The position numbers were made by a program, and so were the translations under genes. A stretch of DNA of 64,000 nucleotides from an uncultured Alphaproteobacteria bacterium. Its GTDB lineage: Bacteria; Pseudomonadota; Alphaproteobacteria; HIMB59. Where the stretch lies: assembly GCA_902527545.1 (NCBI GenBank), contig CABZPR010000001.1:124001-188000 (forward strand), written 5' to 3'. Below, piece after piece: positions 1 through 9,159 of this stretch (position 1 is the stretch's first letter; every line of letters begins with the position of its first letter). The notes beneath the pieces are model-generated. The model did no database searches. It saw nothing but the letters and a program-made list of their open reading frames with translations, and was not told the DNA's origin.

Positions 1-251
1 TGAATTGAATAAAGAGAGTCGTATGAACTCATGATATAATTTTCATTATCTTGTAAAAGAATATTGGTGACACCGTCTTGTACTGAATATTGACGTTCTT
101 CGTTATTATCTTGATCAGTTTCAATTATTTTATTTTCATAAATATCCACCCATAACAGCTTATCGTGCCTCCAATCCCAAATTGGTCTTTGACCTAGAAC
201 ACTTTTGTATGATTGATGGCAAACAGACGGTTGCTCGTATTTAATTCTCAC
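1..251 (-). CDS. SMP-30/gluconolactonase-like protein, N-terminal part (cut by window edge)
   Basis: Reverse-strand reading from GTG at 251: VRIKYEQPSVCHQSYKSVLGQRPIWDWRHDKLLWVDIYENKIIE..., matching the LGEGPxWDxRxxxLxWVDIxxxxI pattern of the SMP-30 family; not in supplied ORF track. Confidence 0.7.
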   Translation of the reverse strand, partial: MRIKYEQPSVCHQSYKSVLGQRPIWDWRHDKLLWVDIYENKIIETDQDNNEERQYSVQDGVTNILLQDNENYIMSSYDSLYSI

Positions 252-374
252 AAAGATGATTATAAACTAAATATTTAGATGAAAAAAGTATGTTGGAGAT
301 TTGTTTTGATTGTCTTATCGTGTTTTTAATATAGAAATTGCATGAGCAATTTGTGTTCTTATTGATTTAAGAGT

Positions 375-794
375 TTGATGAATTTAGTTAAATTATCTAA
401 ACATTTTATTTTTATTTCTTTTCTGATTATAGCAACAGGCTGTGAAACAACTGATGTAGAAGAGAAAGTAATAAAACCAGAGCCTGTACCTAAAATTATA
501 TATACCCCTGAAGTAGAGGAAACTGTTGAGGAAAATGATGAAATTGTTGAGCATTTCAAAGGTGTAGAACTATTTTTAAATAAATCGGTAAATAATTTAA
601 TTTTAAAATATGGAAAAGTTGATTTTTCAAAAATTGAGAGTGTTTATGAATTCCACAGATATAACACTGATAATTGTAGAATCTTCATACAAAACAGATC
701 TGTAGATAAAACAATAATAAACATTACGATTTACAACTATAAAAAGAATTTGTTTATTGAAACATACTCAAAAGATTTGTGTACTGATATTTAA
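375..794 (+). CDS. Hypothetical lipoprotein
   Basis: 139 aa; signal peptide with lipobox-like IATGC; no family recognised. Confidence 0.6.
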   Translation: MMNLVKLSKHFIFISFLIIATGCETTDVEEKVIKPEPVPKIIYTPEVEETVEENDEIVEHFKGVELFLNKSVNNLILKYGKVDFSKIESVYEFHRYNTDNCRIFIQNRSVDKTIINITIYNYKKNLFIETYSKDLCTDI

Positions 795-835
795 AATAGA
801 TAATAGTTTAATAACAAATAATATAATTCTTAATT

Positions 836-1234
836 ATGAAATTTAAGTATGGGATATTTATTTTATTTTTCTCAATAAATTGTTTTGCTCATCATCCAGG
901 AAATCAGATAGATGCTGATAAGCCTTACCCTTCAATTAATTTAACAGTTATCAAAGATAAAATTGATGGTTACAATATTTTTATAGATTTAAAAAATTTT
1001 AACCTAAACCCTTCAGAAATTGGAGGTGAAAATATTTCAAACTCTGGATATTTACAGCTTTTTATAAATGATATTAGGATTACAAGAATTTATTCTGACT
1101 GGGTACACGTACCTCAACGTTTTTTTAATCTGAAAGAAAACTTTATCAAAATTACAATTCATTCCTATCTCCATGATCAGTTTACTATTAAGGGAAAACC
1201 AATAGAACACAAAGTAAAAGTTAAAAATAATTAG
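836..1234 (+). CDS. Hypothetical secreted/periplasmic protein
   Basis: 132 aa; N-terminal signal peptide ending ...NCFAHHPGNQ. Confidence 0.6.
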   Translation: MKFKYGIFILFFSINCFAHHPGNQIDADKPYPSINLTVIKDKIDGYNIFIDLKNFNLNPSEIGGENISNSGYLQLFINDIRITRIYSDWVHVPQRFFNLKENFIKITIHSYLHDQFTIKGKPIEHKVKVKNN

Positions 1235-1317
1235 ATTTACATTAAAAGAATTTCAAAAAAAATTACTCTATGTAAAAAGTTAAATGAATTTCGGATTTTC
1301 TAAAAATAAATAGTTAC

Positions 1318-1791
1318 TCAAGCTTTATAAGGAAGCGAAGAGTGATGCAAAACTATTTTTAATATCCCATTTTCGGTTTTTTTATATCCCCAGCTCTTAT
1401 CAACTTTAACTGCGGTTCCTTCTTTGTTAATCAACGTTACCCAGCCCATCCACATTGCTACATTTTGATCTATAAACACTGATGATGTTACTGATTTGAC
1501 TTCGAGCCAATCTTTAATTCCAAACCCACTGTCTTTAGGGTACTTTGGGTTATTTCCAACAAAGTATGAAAGCGCCCCCTCTTTGTCTAATCGAAATGTT
1601 TGATTACCGCCACTCAAAGTTGGTTTAAATAATACTGCTCCTAACTCAAACCCATAAAGATTATCTAAAATTTCGTTTGCAACTAAAGTAGCTTGATCAA
1701 TACCTTTTTTTTCATAAGCTTGTGAAATTGCAATCATGCCCTCTCCCCAAGCAGTTCGAGCATTCGTTAAATCATTTTCATTTATTGTCAT
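1318..1791 (-). CDS. Conserved hypothetical, possibly NTF2/SnoaL-like fold
   Basis: 157 aa soluble protein ending LHHSSLPYKA; resembles from memory a marine family sometimes labelled phosphoribosyl-AMP cyclohydrolase, but lacks obvious HisI motifs. Confidence 0.4.
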   Translation of the reverse strand: MTINENDLTNARTAWGEGMIAISQAYEKKGIDQATLVANEILDNLYGFELGAVLFKPTLSGGNQTFRLDKEGALSYFVGNNPKYPKDSGFGIKDWLEVKSVTSSVFIDQNVAMWMGWVTLINKEGTAVKVDKSWGYKKTENGILKIVLHHSSLPYKA

Positions 1792-1828
1792 TGGCTATGT
1801 GTTATTTCATATTTATAAAAATGATTAT

Positions 1829-2728
1829 TCATCTAATACGGTTAACGATAAAATTAACAAGACTCGACATATATAGCAAGGGTTCCCTCTTTTTATTAAA
1901 GAAATTTTGCATTGCTTTGTAATTTCTATTTTGAATCAGTTTTAAATACTTAATACATTCAATACGATTAAGTTTATAAGCAATATTTGCTTTTTGAGAG
2001 TCTTTTTTAATTTTCTTTCCAACTTTTTTCTCATTTCCCCATCTATCAAGCATATCATCAGTAACTTGAAAAATTTTTCCAATTGTATCTCCAATTTTTT
2101 TTAGCTCTCTCTTTTTATTTTCATTTAATTTTTTTACGTTTAGAAGAAGATTGAAGCATAAGCTAAATAATGCACCAGTTTTTAAATGATGCATTTTCTC
2201 AATATCCTTTATGGTAGAATTTTTTTTCATGTAAATATCCATGGATTGTCCAGCTATTAAACCCTGCATACCGTTAGCTTTTGAAAGCATCTGTATTGAT
2301 TTGATTTTCTGATTATCAGAGAGATTTTTTGACTCTACTAACGTTTTTACTGACAAAACTTGAAACATATCTCCAGTTAAAACAGCAGTGGCCTCATCAA
2401 ATTTTTTATGCACAGTTAATTTACCCCTTCTATAGTCATCGTTATCCATAGACGGTAAATCATCGTGGATTAATGAGTGCAGGTGAACACATTCTATCGA
2501 AAGGGCAAAGTCATCTAATATTTTTTGCCTAATATTTAAATATAAACCCATTCGGTAAAGCAAGAACGGTCTAATCCTCTTTCCACCAGTTTTGGCAAAA
2601 TAAATCATTGCCTTTTTAATTCGTTTATCGGGTGACTTTAATTTTTGTATGTGTTTAATTAACTTTTTATCAAAATTCGAAGAAAATGATTTAATTTGCT
2701 TTTTCTCAAAGTTTTCACTTATTTTCAT
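1829..2728 (-). CDS. crtE: Geranylgeranyl/farnesyl diphosphate synthase
   Basis: Asp-rich motifs HDDLPSMDND and DDMLDRWGN, GKRIRP; adjacent to carotenoid cluster. Confidence 0.85.
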   Translation of the reverse strand: MKISENFEKKQIKSFSSNFDKKLIKHIQKLKSPDKRIKKAMIYFAKTGGKRIRPFLLYRMGLYLNIRQKILDDFALSIECVHLHSLIHDDLPSMDNDDYRRGKLTVHKKFDEATAVLTGDMFQVLSVKTLVESKNLSDNQKIKSIQMLSKANGMQGLIAGQSMDIYMKKNSTIKDIEKMHHLKTGALFSLCFNLLLNVKKLNENKKRELKKIGDTIGKIFQVTDDMLDRWGNEKKVGKKIKKDSQKANIAYKLNRIECIKYLKLIQNRNYKAMQNFFNKKREPLLYMSSLVNFIVNRIR

Positions 2729-2732
2729 TTAA

Positions 2733-2954
2733 TTACAAGTTATCCAAGTAATGAGAGGTGTGATTATCGAAAATGAATATAATTACACCTATAAAAACAA
2801 GGTAAACAAAGAAATTAATGATTTTCTTAGTTTTTTTGTTATTTATGTAGTTTTTATTGAATTTCAGTATTATCCATAGCAATAGTGTGGATAAAAAGAA
2901 TAAAAACCCATTAAACAGTACACTATCTTGAAAAATAGCCATTTTTTTACCCAC
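2733..2954 (-). CDS. Small two-TM membrane protein
   Basis: 73 aa ORF (or from internal Met, MAIFQDS...), two hydrophobic helices, 4 bp upstream of crtE on same strand. Confidence 0.55.
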   Translation of the reverse strand: MGKKMAIFQDSVLFNGFLFFLSTLLLWIILKFNKNYINNKKTKKIINFFVYLVFIGVIIFIFDNHTSHYLDNL

Positions 2955-3036
2955 TATACTCCCAAAATATATTAATAAAAGTCATATTAGGTATTTTTTT
3001 TTTGCAATTTATACCTATAATCCCCTGAAATTAACA

Positions 3037-3055
3037 AATCCTTAGATTTAGGATT
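3037..3055. repeat. Inverted repeat AATCCT-N7-AGGATT in proteorhodopsin leader
   Basis: Read directly; lies about 40 bp upstream of proteorhodopsin ATG. Confidence 0.5.
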
Positions 3056-3093
3056 CTGTTATAAGTTTTAGAACTTAAGAAAAGGAGTACTCA

Positions 3094-3861
3094 ATGATTA
3101 AGTTTTTAAAATCTATGGCTATCCCAACAGCTGCTCTAGTAGCACTGCCAGGAATAGCTTCTGCAAGCGTTGGCTTAGCGCCAGACGACTTTGTTGGGAT
3201 ATCTTTTTGGGTTATCTCAATGTGTATGGTTGCCGCTACTGCATTCTTTTTTCTAGAAACTAACAACGTATCAGGTAAGTGGAAGACATCTCTTGCACTT
3301 GGTGGTCTTGTTTGTCTAGTTGCCGCAGTACACTACTTCTATATGAGAGAAGTATGGGTAACAACAGGTGATACACCTACTGTTTATAGATATGTTGACT
3401 GGTTAATCACTGTTCCATTACAGATGATTGAATTCTACATTATCCTTGCTGCAGTTGCTGCAGTGTCAGCTGGTATTTTCTGGAGACTGTTAATCGGTAC
3501 TTTAGTGATGCTTGTTGCTGGTTATGCTGGTGAAGCTGGCTTCATCAACGCATGGGCAGGATTCATTGTAGGTCTAGCTGGTTGGGCATACATTTTATAT
3601 GAAATTTTTGCTGGTGAAGCTGGTAAAGCTGCTGCTGACAAATGTCCTGCAGCTGTTCAAACAGCTTTCAACACAATGAGATGGATCGTTACAGTTGGTT
3701 GGGCAATTTATCCATTAGGATATTTCTTCGGTTACTTAACTGGAGGAGCTGATGCTGTAACTCTAAACGTTATCTATAACGTTGCTGACGTTGTGAATAA
3801 GATTGCTTTTGTCGCAGTTATTTGGGCTGCTGCTGTAGCATCTTCAGGCAAAAAAGCTTAA
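3094..3861 (+). CDS. Proteorhodopsin, predicted blue-absorbing proton pump
   Basis: Seven-TM rhodopsin with signal peptide; YRYVDWLITVPLQMIEFY (Asp acceptor, Thr, Glu donor, Gln at tuning position), VHYFY His, NVADVVNKIAF retinal Lys; AAGGAG Shine-Dalgarno. Confidence 0.98.
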   Translation: MIKFLKSMAIPTAALVALPGIASASVGLAPDDFVGISFWVISMCMVAATAFFFLETNNVSGKWKTSLALGGLVCLVAAVHYFYMREVWVTTGDTPTVYRYVDWLITVPLQMIEFYIILAAVAAVSAGIFWRLLIGTLVMLVAGYAGEAGFINAWAGFIVGLAGWAYILYEIFAGEAGKAAADKCPAAVQTAFNTMRWIVTVGWAIYPLGYFFGYLTGGADAVTLNVIYNVADVVNKIAFVAVIWAAAVASSGKKA

Positions 3862-3881
3862 TAAAGCTTTATAACCTATTT

Positions 3882-3916
3882 AAACCAGGCAAGACTAACT
3901 TGCCTGGTTTTTTTTT
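3882..3916 (+). terminator. Rho-independent terminator of proteorhodopsin
   Basis: AAACCAGGCAAG-ACTAA-CTTGCCTGGTTT followed by T-run; perfect 12-bp stem. Confidence 0.95.
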
Positions 3917-3943
3917 GTCTAAATTTCATATACTTTAACTATC

Positions 3944-5431
3944 TTGAGTAAGAGAGTTGTAGTTATTGGTGGGGGTTTTGGAGGACTAGCTGCTGCCTTA
4001 AGGTGCAGAAAACTTGGTTTTGATGTCACGCTGCTTGAAAGACTTAACATGCTTGGCGGAAGAGCAAGAGTTTTCGAAAAAGACGGTTATAGACACGATG
4101 CTGGACCAACTGTTATAACAGCTCCCTTTTTATTTGAAGAACTTTTTGAATTATTTGGTGAAAACTTAAAAGATTACTTAAATTTTAAATCCTTAGATCC
4201 TTGGTACAGATTTTACTTTCACAATGGAAAAACTTTTGATTATCGACCATCTATCGAAGATACAAATAATGAAATAAGAAAGTTTGATGAAAATGATGTT
4301 GATGGGTATGACAAATTATTAAAAACTTCAAAAGATATTTTTGAGATAGGTTTCGAAAAGTTATCGGATAAGCCATTTATTTCCTTTTGGGAAATGGCAA
4401 AGCAAATACCGTCGTTAATAAAACTCAGAAGTTATTTAACAGTCAGTCAATTGGTAAATAGCAAATTAAAAAATAAGTATTTGCGGAAGGCATTTTCGAT
4501 ACATCCTTTATTAGTTGGAGGCAATCCGTTCACTACAACATCTATATATGCATTAATACACTATCTTGAAAGAAAGTGGGGGGTGTACTTTTGCATGGGA
4601 GGCACAGGTAAAATTGTGAAAGAGTTAGAAAATTTAATGTTAAGACAGGGTATTACTATTAATAAAGAAACCGATGTAGAGCAAATATCCATTATAAATG
4701 GTAAAGCAGAAAACGTAGTGCTTAATAACGGAAAAAAAATACCTGCGGATCTTGTGATTTGTAATGCAGATCCCCCTACAGTTTACAGTGAAATGTTACC
4801 ATCAGAATACTCCAGAGATAGCCTTCTCAAACCTAAGAAATTTACACATTACTCCATGGGCCTTTATGTTCTTTTTTTTGGATCGAAGAAAAAATTCACT
4901 GATGTCGCTCACCACACTATTTGGATGTCTGAAAGATATAAAGAGCTTCTTCACGATATTTTTGAGAAAAAGATTTTGACTGAGGATTTTTCACTTTATC
5001 TTCATCGTCCAACCGCAACAGATGATACTTTTGCACCAGAAGGATGCGATAGTTTTTATGTGTTATGCCCTGTTCCTAATCTTCAAGGAAATGTTCAATG
5101 GAATTCAGAGGGTCCGAAACTTAAGGATAGAATAGTTGAAGCACTGGATAAAACTATTATGCCGGGACTAAAAGAAAACATTGAGGCAGAATTCTGGATG
5201 ACACCTGAGGATTTTAAAAATGATTATAGATCAAAATACGGAGCTGGATTTTCCGTGGCACCAATTTTTTCTCAATCGGCATGGTTTCGCTATCACAACA
5301 AAGATAAGAAAATACCAAATTTATATTTTTCAGCTGCGGGATCACATCCAGGTGCCGGAATACCTGGAGTATTGTGCTCTGCTAAGGTAATAGAAAAACT
5401 TATAATTAAGGATTTCAAAGTTAGTCATTAA
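3944..5431 (+). CDS. crtI: Phytoene desaturase (TTG start)
   Basis: VVVIGGGFGGLAAALRCRKLGFDVTLLER FAD motif; AAGSHPGAGIPGVLCSAK C-terminal motif. Confidence 0.95.
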   Translation: MSKRVVVIGGGFGGLAAALRCRKLGFDVTLLERLNMLGGRARVFEKDGYRHDAGPTVITAPFLFEELFELFGENLKDYLNFKSLDPWYRFYFHNGKTFDYRPSIEDTNNEIRKFDENDVDGYDKLLKTSKDIFEIGFEKLSDKPFISFWEMAKQIPSLIKLRSYLTVSQLVNSKLKNKYLRKAFSIHPLLVGGNPFTTTSIYALIHYLERKWGVYFCMGGTGKIVKELENLMLRQGITINKETDVEQISIINGKAENVVLNNGKKIPADLVICNADPPTVYSEMLPSEYSRDSLLKPKKFTHYSMGLYVLFFGSKKKFTDVAHHTIWMSERYKELLHDIFEKKILTEDFSLYLHRPTATDDTFAPEGCDSFYVLCPVPNLQGNVQWNSEGPKLKDRIVEALDKTIMPGLKENIEAEFWMTPEDFKNDYRSKYGAGFSVAPIFSQSAWFRYHNKDKKIPNLYFSAAGSHPGAGIPGVLCSAKVIEKLIIKDFKVSH

Positions 5432-5432
5432 G

Positions 5433-6308
5433 GTGACATCATTTAAAACAAATACCTATAGCATTAAATCGGAAGGTAAAAGTTTTTATTGGGCAAGTTT
5501 TTTTTTACCCAAAAAAAATAGAATTGCAGCTTCAAGGCTCTATAGCATATGTCGATATCTAGATGATGTGGCAGATAATTCGAAGTTAGATACCTCTTCT
5601 CAAATAAAAAATATATTTAATCAAATAAAAGAAAATGAAAGTTCTGAGATAAATATCTTTTTTAAAAAAAATAATATTAACCTTGGTATTTTAAAGGATC
5701 TAATAGATGGTTTGATCAGCGATCAGCAGAACGTCAGAGTTACAGATGAGAAAGAATTAATAGATTACTCATACAAGGTTGCTGGAACAGTGGGATTGAT
5801 GATGTTACCAATAATTAATACCAAAGATGCTAAAGCAAGAAAGCATGCTATTGATTTAGGAATTGCTATGCAACTAACAAATATTGCAAGAGATGTTTAC
5901 GAGGACGCAAAAATGAATAGGTTATATCTACCAAAAGAATGGTTAGGACAAGTCTCAGTAAGTGACCTGATAGATAATAAATTAGATGATCAAAAAAAAA
6001 GATTAATTGAATTATCTATTAAAAATTTAATAGAACTCTCTGATAAATTCTATGCGAACGGTTTTTCTGGTATGAAATTTATTCCTCTTAGAACTAGACT
6101 AGCAATATTTTTTGCAGCAAAAATTTACAAAGGGATTGGGGAAAAGATTAAAAGTGGTGGTTATGTTTACAAGCTTGAAAGAATTTATTTAAACAAATTA
6201 GAAAAATTATGGATTACAATAACTTCTATACCTGAATTTTTATTTTTAAAAAATATTTTTAAATCCTACAAACCAATTAGGGGCTCTTTTAAAAATGAAA
6301 ATATATGA
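5433..6308 (+). CDS. crtB: Phytoene synthase (GTG start)
   Basis: RYLDDVADN and LTNIARDVYEDA Asp-rich motifs. Confidence 0.95.
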   Translation: MTSFKTNTYSIKSEGKSFYWASFFLPKKNRIAASRLYSICRYLDDVADNSKLDTSSQIKNIFNQIKENESSEINIFFKKNNINLGILKDLIDGLISDQQNVRVTDEKELIDYSYKVAGTVGLMMLPIINTKDAKARKHAIDLGIAMQLTNIARDVYEDAKMNRLYLPKEWLGQVSVSDLIDNKLDDQKKRLIELSIKNLIELSDKFYANGFSGMKFIPLRTRLAIFFAAKIYKGIGEKIKSGGYVYKLERIYLNKLEKLWITITSIPEFLFLKNIFKSYKPIRGSFKNENI

Positions 6309-7380
6309 TGTAGCATTTTTAGGCATGGGTGCCAGTGCCCTTGCTACTGCAAAATTAAAGTATAACGGAACAAGTATTAGTATAATTGGCATTGATAAAA
6401 ATTATAATAGCAAAAGAAATAATTTTTTTGCATTTTGGCTAACAGATTGGATGAAAGATTTTGATAATCTTGCACAAAAAAAATGGTTTTGCTGGAACTT
6501 TTACTTAACAAATAATCATATAAAACATGAAACTAAGGATTTACCCTATTGCACTATAAGATACCAAGATTGGAAAAATTATTGCTTAAAAGGTTTAGAA
6601 AACTTATCAATTAAAGAGTTCAATGTTCAAAGTATTAAGAATTTAAAAAAATACTATGAAATCAAGCTAGAGAATGGTGAGGAAATTTTTGCTAAGAAAA
6701 TTTATGATTCTCGTACACCGAAATTAGAAAATGAAAAAGTAAAACAGCATTTTTTTGGATACCTAATAGAAACTAAGCAAATGATAAATAGTAATAGTGT
6801 GACCTTAATGGATTTTCGCGTTGAACAAAAAATGGGATTACATTTTATGTATTGTTTACCAATAGATGAAAATAGAATGTTAGTTGAGTCAACAGTTTTT
6901 TCTTCAGAAATCCAAGAGGATGCTTGGTATCAAAAACAGATATTAGAATACATTGAGACAAAATTAAATTTATCTGAATATAAAATAGTTGATGAAGAAA
7001 AAGGGGCGTTACCAATGTATGATATTGAAAACAAATCAAGTGAAAATTATATTAATATCGGTTCAAGAGGTGGTGCCACCAAAATATCAACAGGGTATGC
7101 TTTTTCCTTTTTTCTAAAAAACATAATGTTAAATTTTGAAAATATTAATAAAGCTCATCACTCATATTTTGATAAATGGATGGATAAGGTATTTGTGAAT
7201 TATCTGAAAAATAATAGTGGAGCAGAGAAGGTTTTCATTAATATGGCTTACTCTTTAAATGGCAATGAGTTTGCATCCTTTATGATGGGTGTAGCAGATT
7301 TTCCGACAAAATTAAAGGTCATTATGTCAATGCCAAAAATTAAATTTATAAAAAGTGCATTAAGCACCATTCGTAATTAA
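6295..7380 (+). CDS. crtY: Lycopene beta-cyclase
   Basis: N-terminal FAD-binding pattern (VAFLGMGASAL), 361 aa, position between crtB and blh. Confidence 0.9.
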   Translation: MKIYDVAFLGMGASALATAKLKYNGTSISIIGIDKNYNSKRNNFFAFWLTDWMKDFDNLAQKKWFCWNFYLTNNHIKHETKDLPYCTIRYQDWKNYCLKGLENLSIKEFNVQSIKNLKKYYEIKLENGEEIFAKKIYDSRTPKLENEKVKQHFFGYLIETKQMINSNSVTLMDFRVEQKMGLHFMYCLPIDENRMLVESTVFSSEIQEDAWYQKQILEYIETKLNLSEYKIVDEEKGALPMYDIENKSSENYINIGSRGGATKISTGYAFSFFLKNIMLNFENINKAHHSYFDKWMDKVFVNYLKNNSGAEKVFINMAYSLNGNEFASFMMGVADFPTKLKVIMSMPKIKFIKSALSTIRN

Positions 7381-8196
7381 ATGTATGAATTAAGCTTTAT
7401 ATCTTTACTTGCTCTTTGCATGGTTTCATTCATAGGTGTGCCGCATGGTTCATTTGACGGAGCTGTAGCTGCACTGTTAGGGTATAAGACGAGAAAAGAT
7501 TTTTTTATATTTATATTCTTATATTTAATTATTTCTGCCGCAGTGATTATATTTTGGATTTACTTTTCTGTAATTGCTTTAATTTTATTTATTTTAATGA
7601 GTATCGTTCATTTTGGATTATGTGACTGGTCCTATCTAGGCTTGAAGAAATATAAATGGTCTGTTTCTTTAACGCATGGTTTAAATATTGTATTTGGGAT
7701 TATTTTTTTTCACACTAACGAAACATTTGAGATATTTACTTTTTTATCAAATCTATCTTTTAATCAACTTCAAGAATATCTATATATTGTTTACATTTTT
7801 TACTTTTTTCTTTTGATTAGATATGCATATTTGGCAATTAAATTTACAAAATTAAAATGGGGAATTTTAGAAATGTCTATTATTTTATTGGTAATATTTT
7901 TAACAGAACCGCTCGTGGCATTTTCTATCTATTTTTGTTTCATTCATACATTTAAACATGTTAAATCAATATTAAAAGATACATCAAAATATCTATCAAA
8001 TAACAAATTTATAACTATAACTACAATCTCTTTTACTATCTTAACATGGGTCGGCGGCAGCTTAGCAATTATCTATCTTCATAAGAGTTTTTCTTTTGAT
8101 GAGTCTTTTATAAAGACATTGTTTATTGGATTAGCGGCATTAACTCTTCCCCATATGACTTTAGTAGATATCTTTTATAGAAGAAAATTTAATTGA
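7381..8196 (+). CDS. blh: Beta-carotene 15,15'-dioxygenase (Blh family)
   Basis: Polytopic membrane protein with conserved His contexts GVPHGSFD, SIVHFG, CFIHTFKH, LPHMTLVD. Confidence 0.92.
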   Translation: MYELSFISLLALCMVSFIGVPHGSFDGAVAALLGYKTRKDFFIFIFLYLIISAAVIIFWIYFSVIALILFILMSIVHFGLCDWSYLGLKKYKWSVSLTHGLNIVFGIIFFHTNETFEIFTFLSNLSFNQLQEYLYIVYIFYFFLLIRYAYLAIKFTKLKWGILEMSIILLVIFLTEPLVAFSIYFCFIHTFKHVKSILKDTSKYLSNNKFITITTISFTILTWVGGSLAIIYLHKSFSFDESFIKTLFIGLAALTLPHMTLVDIFYRRKFN

Positions 8197-9127
8197 GAAA
8201 ATTAGGTATTTTAAAGGTGATATTTTCGTCCTCTTTAAAATTTAAAACTTCGATTGCATAAATTTTTTTTATCTGATCAATGAATAAATTTAATTGTTCT
8301 TCAGGAGCAGATGCACTAGCTGTCAAACCTATTGTATTAAATTCTGATAAATTTGAATAATCAAAGTCATTTATATTTTCAACTAGTTCACTATGTTTAC
8401 AACCAAATCTTTTAGCAGTTTCGACTAACCTTATTGAATTAGAACTATTGTGGGCACCAATCACATAAAAAGCATCAACATTTCTAGACATTTCTTGTAC
8501 AGATAATTGTCTATTTGAAGTTGCATAGCAAATATCGGATTTTTTAGGAGCTAAAATTGAAGGAAATTTTTTTTCTAAAGCATCAACAATACTTTGTGTA
8601 TCAAAAACCGATAAGGTTGTTTGTGTAATGTAGGCAAGTTTTTGATTTGATGGGAAATACAATTTCTCAACATCTTCAATATTTTGAACTAAAGTTAAAT
8701 TGCTAATATCCTTTAGTTGTCCAGCTGTCCCGTCAACTTCAGGGTGATGTTCATGGCCGATCATAATTATCTTATATTTGTTTTTTTCTAATTGAATTAT
8801 TTCTTTATGAATCTTACTGACTAATGGGCAGATGGCATCATAAAATAATAGATTATACTCTTTGGCTTTGTTAATTACTCTTTGTGCAACACCGTGCGCA
8901 GAAAAGATTACTGGTTGTTTTGTATTTTTAGGAATTTCTTCTAACGAGTCTACAAATACAACACCTTTTTCTCTCAAATTATTGACAACAAACTTATTAT
9001 GAACAATCTCATGACGGACGTAAACTGGAGCTCCGTATTTTAAGAGGCTTTTCTCGACCATTTCAACAGCCCTCTCAACTCCAGCACAAAAACCTCTGTG
9101 TTTGGCAGTTATAATCTTTTTAACCAC
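8189..9127 (-). CDS. ispH: 4-hydroxy-3-methylbut-2-enyl diphosphate reductase
   Basis: AKHRGFCAGVERAV, ICPLVSKIH, CYATSNRQ, GLTASASAPE. Confidence 0.96.
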   Translation of the reverse strand: MVKKIITAKHRGFCAGVERAVEMVEKSLLKYGAPVYVRHEIVHNKFVVNNLREKGVVFVDSLEEIPKNTKQPVIFSAHGVAQRVINKAKEYNLLFYDAICPLVSKIHKEIIQLEKNKYKIIMIGHEHHPEVDGTAGQLKDISNLTLVQNIEDVEKLYFPSNQKLAYITQTTLSVFDTQSIVDALEKKFPSILAPKKSDICYATSNRQLSVQEMSRNVDAFYVIGAHNSSNSIRLVETAKRFGCKHSELVENINDFDYSNLSEFNTIGLTASASAPEEQLNLFIDQIKKIYAIEVLNFKEDENITFKIPNFLN

Positions 9128-9159
9128 GGTAAATTGTTATCATATTATTAAGAGAAAAA

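Noticed and set aside
1722-1922. 66-aa plus-strand ORF across crtE 3' end
   Set aside because: Overlaps two confident genes in antisense; composition looks random.
3075-3266. 63-aa minus-strand ORF opposite proteorhodopsin
   Set aside because: Antisense to a well-supported gene, no own motifs.
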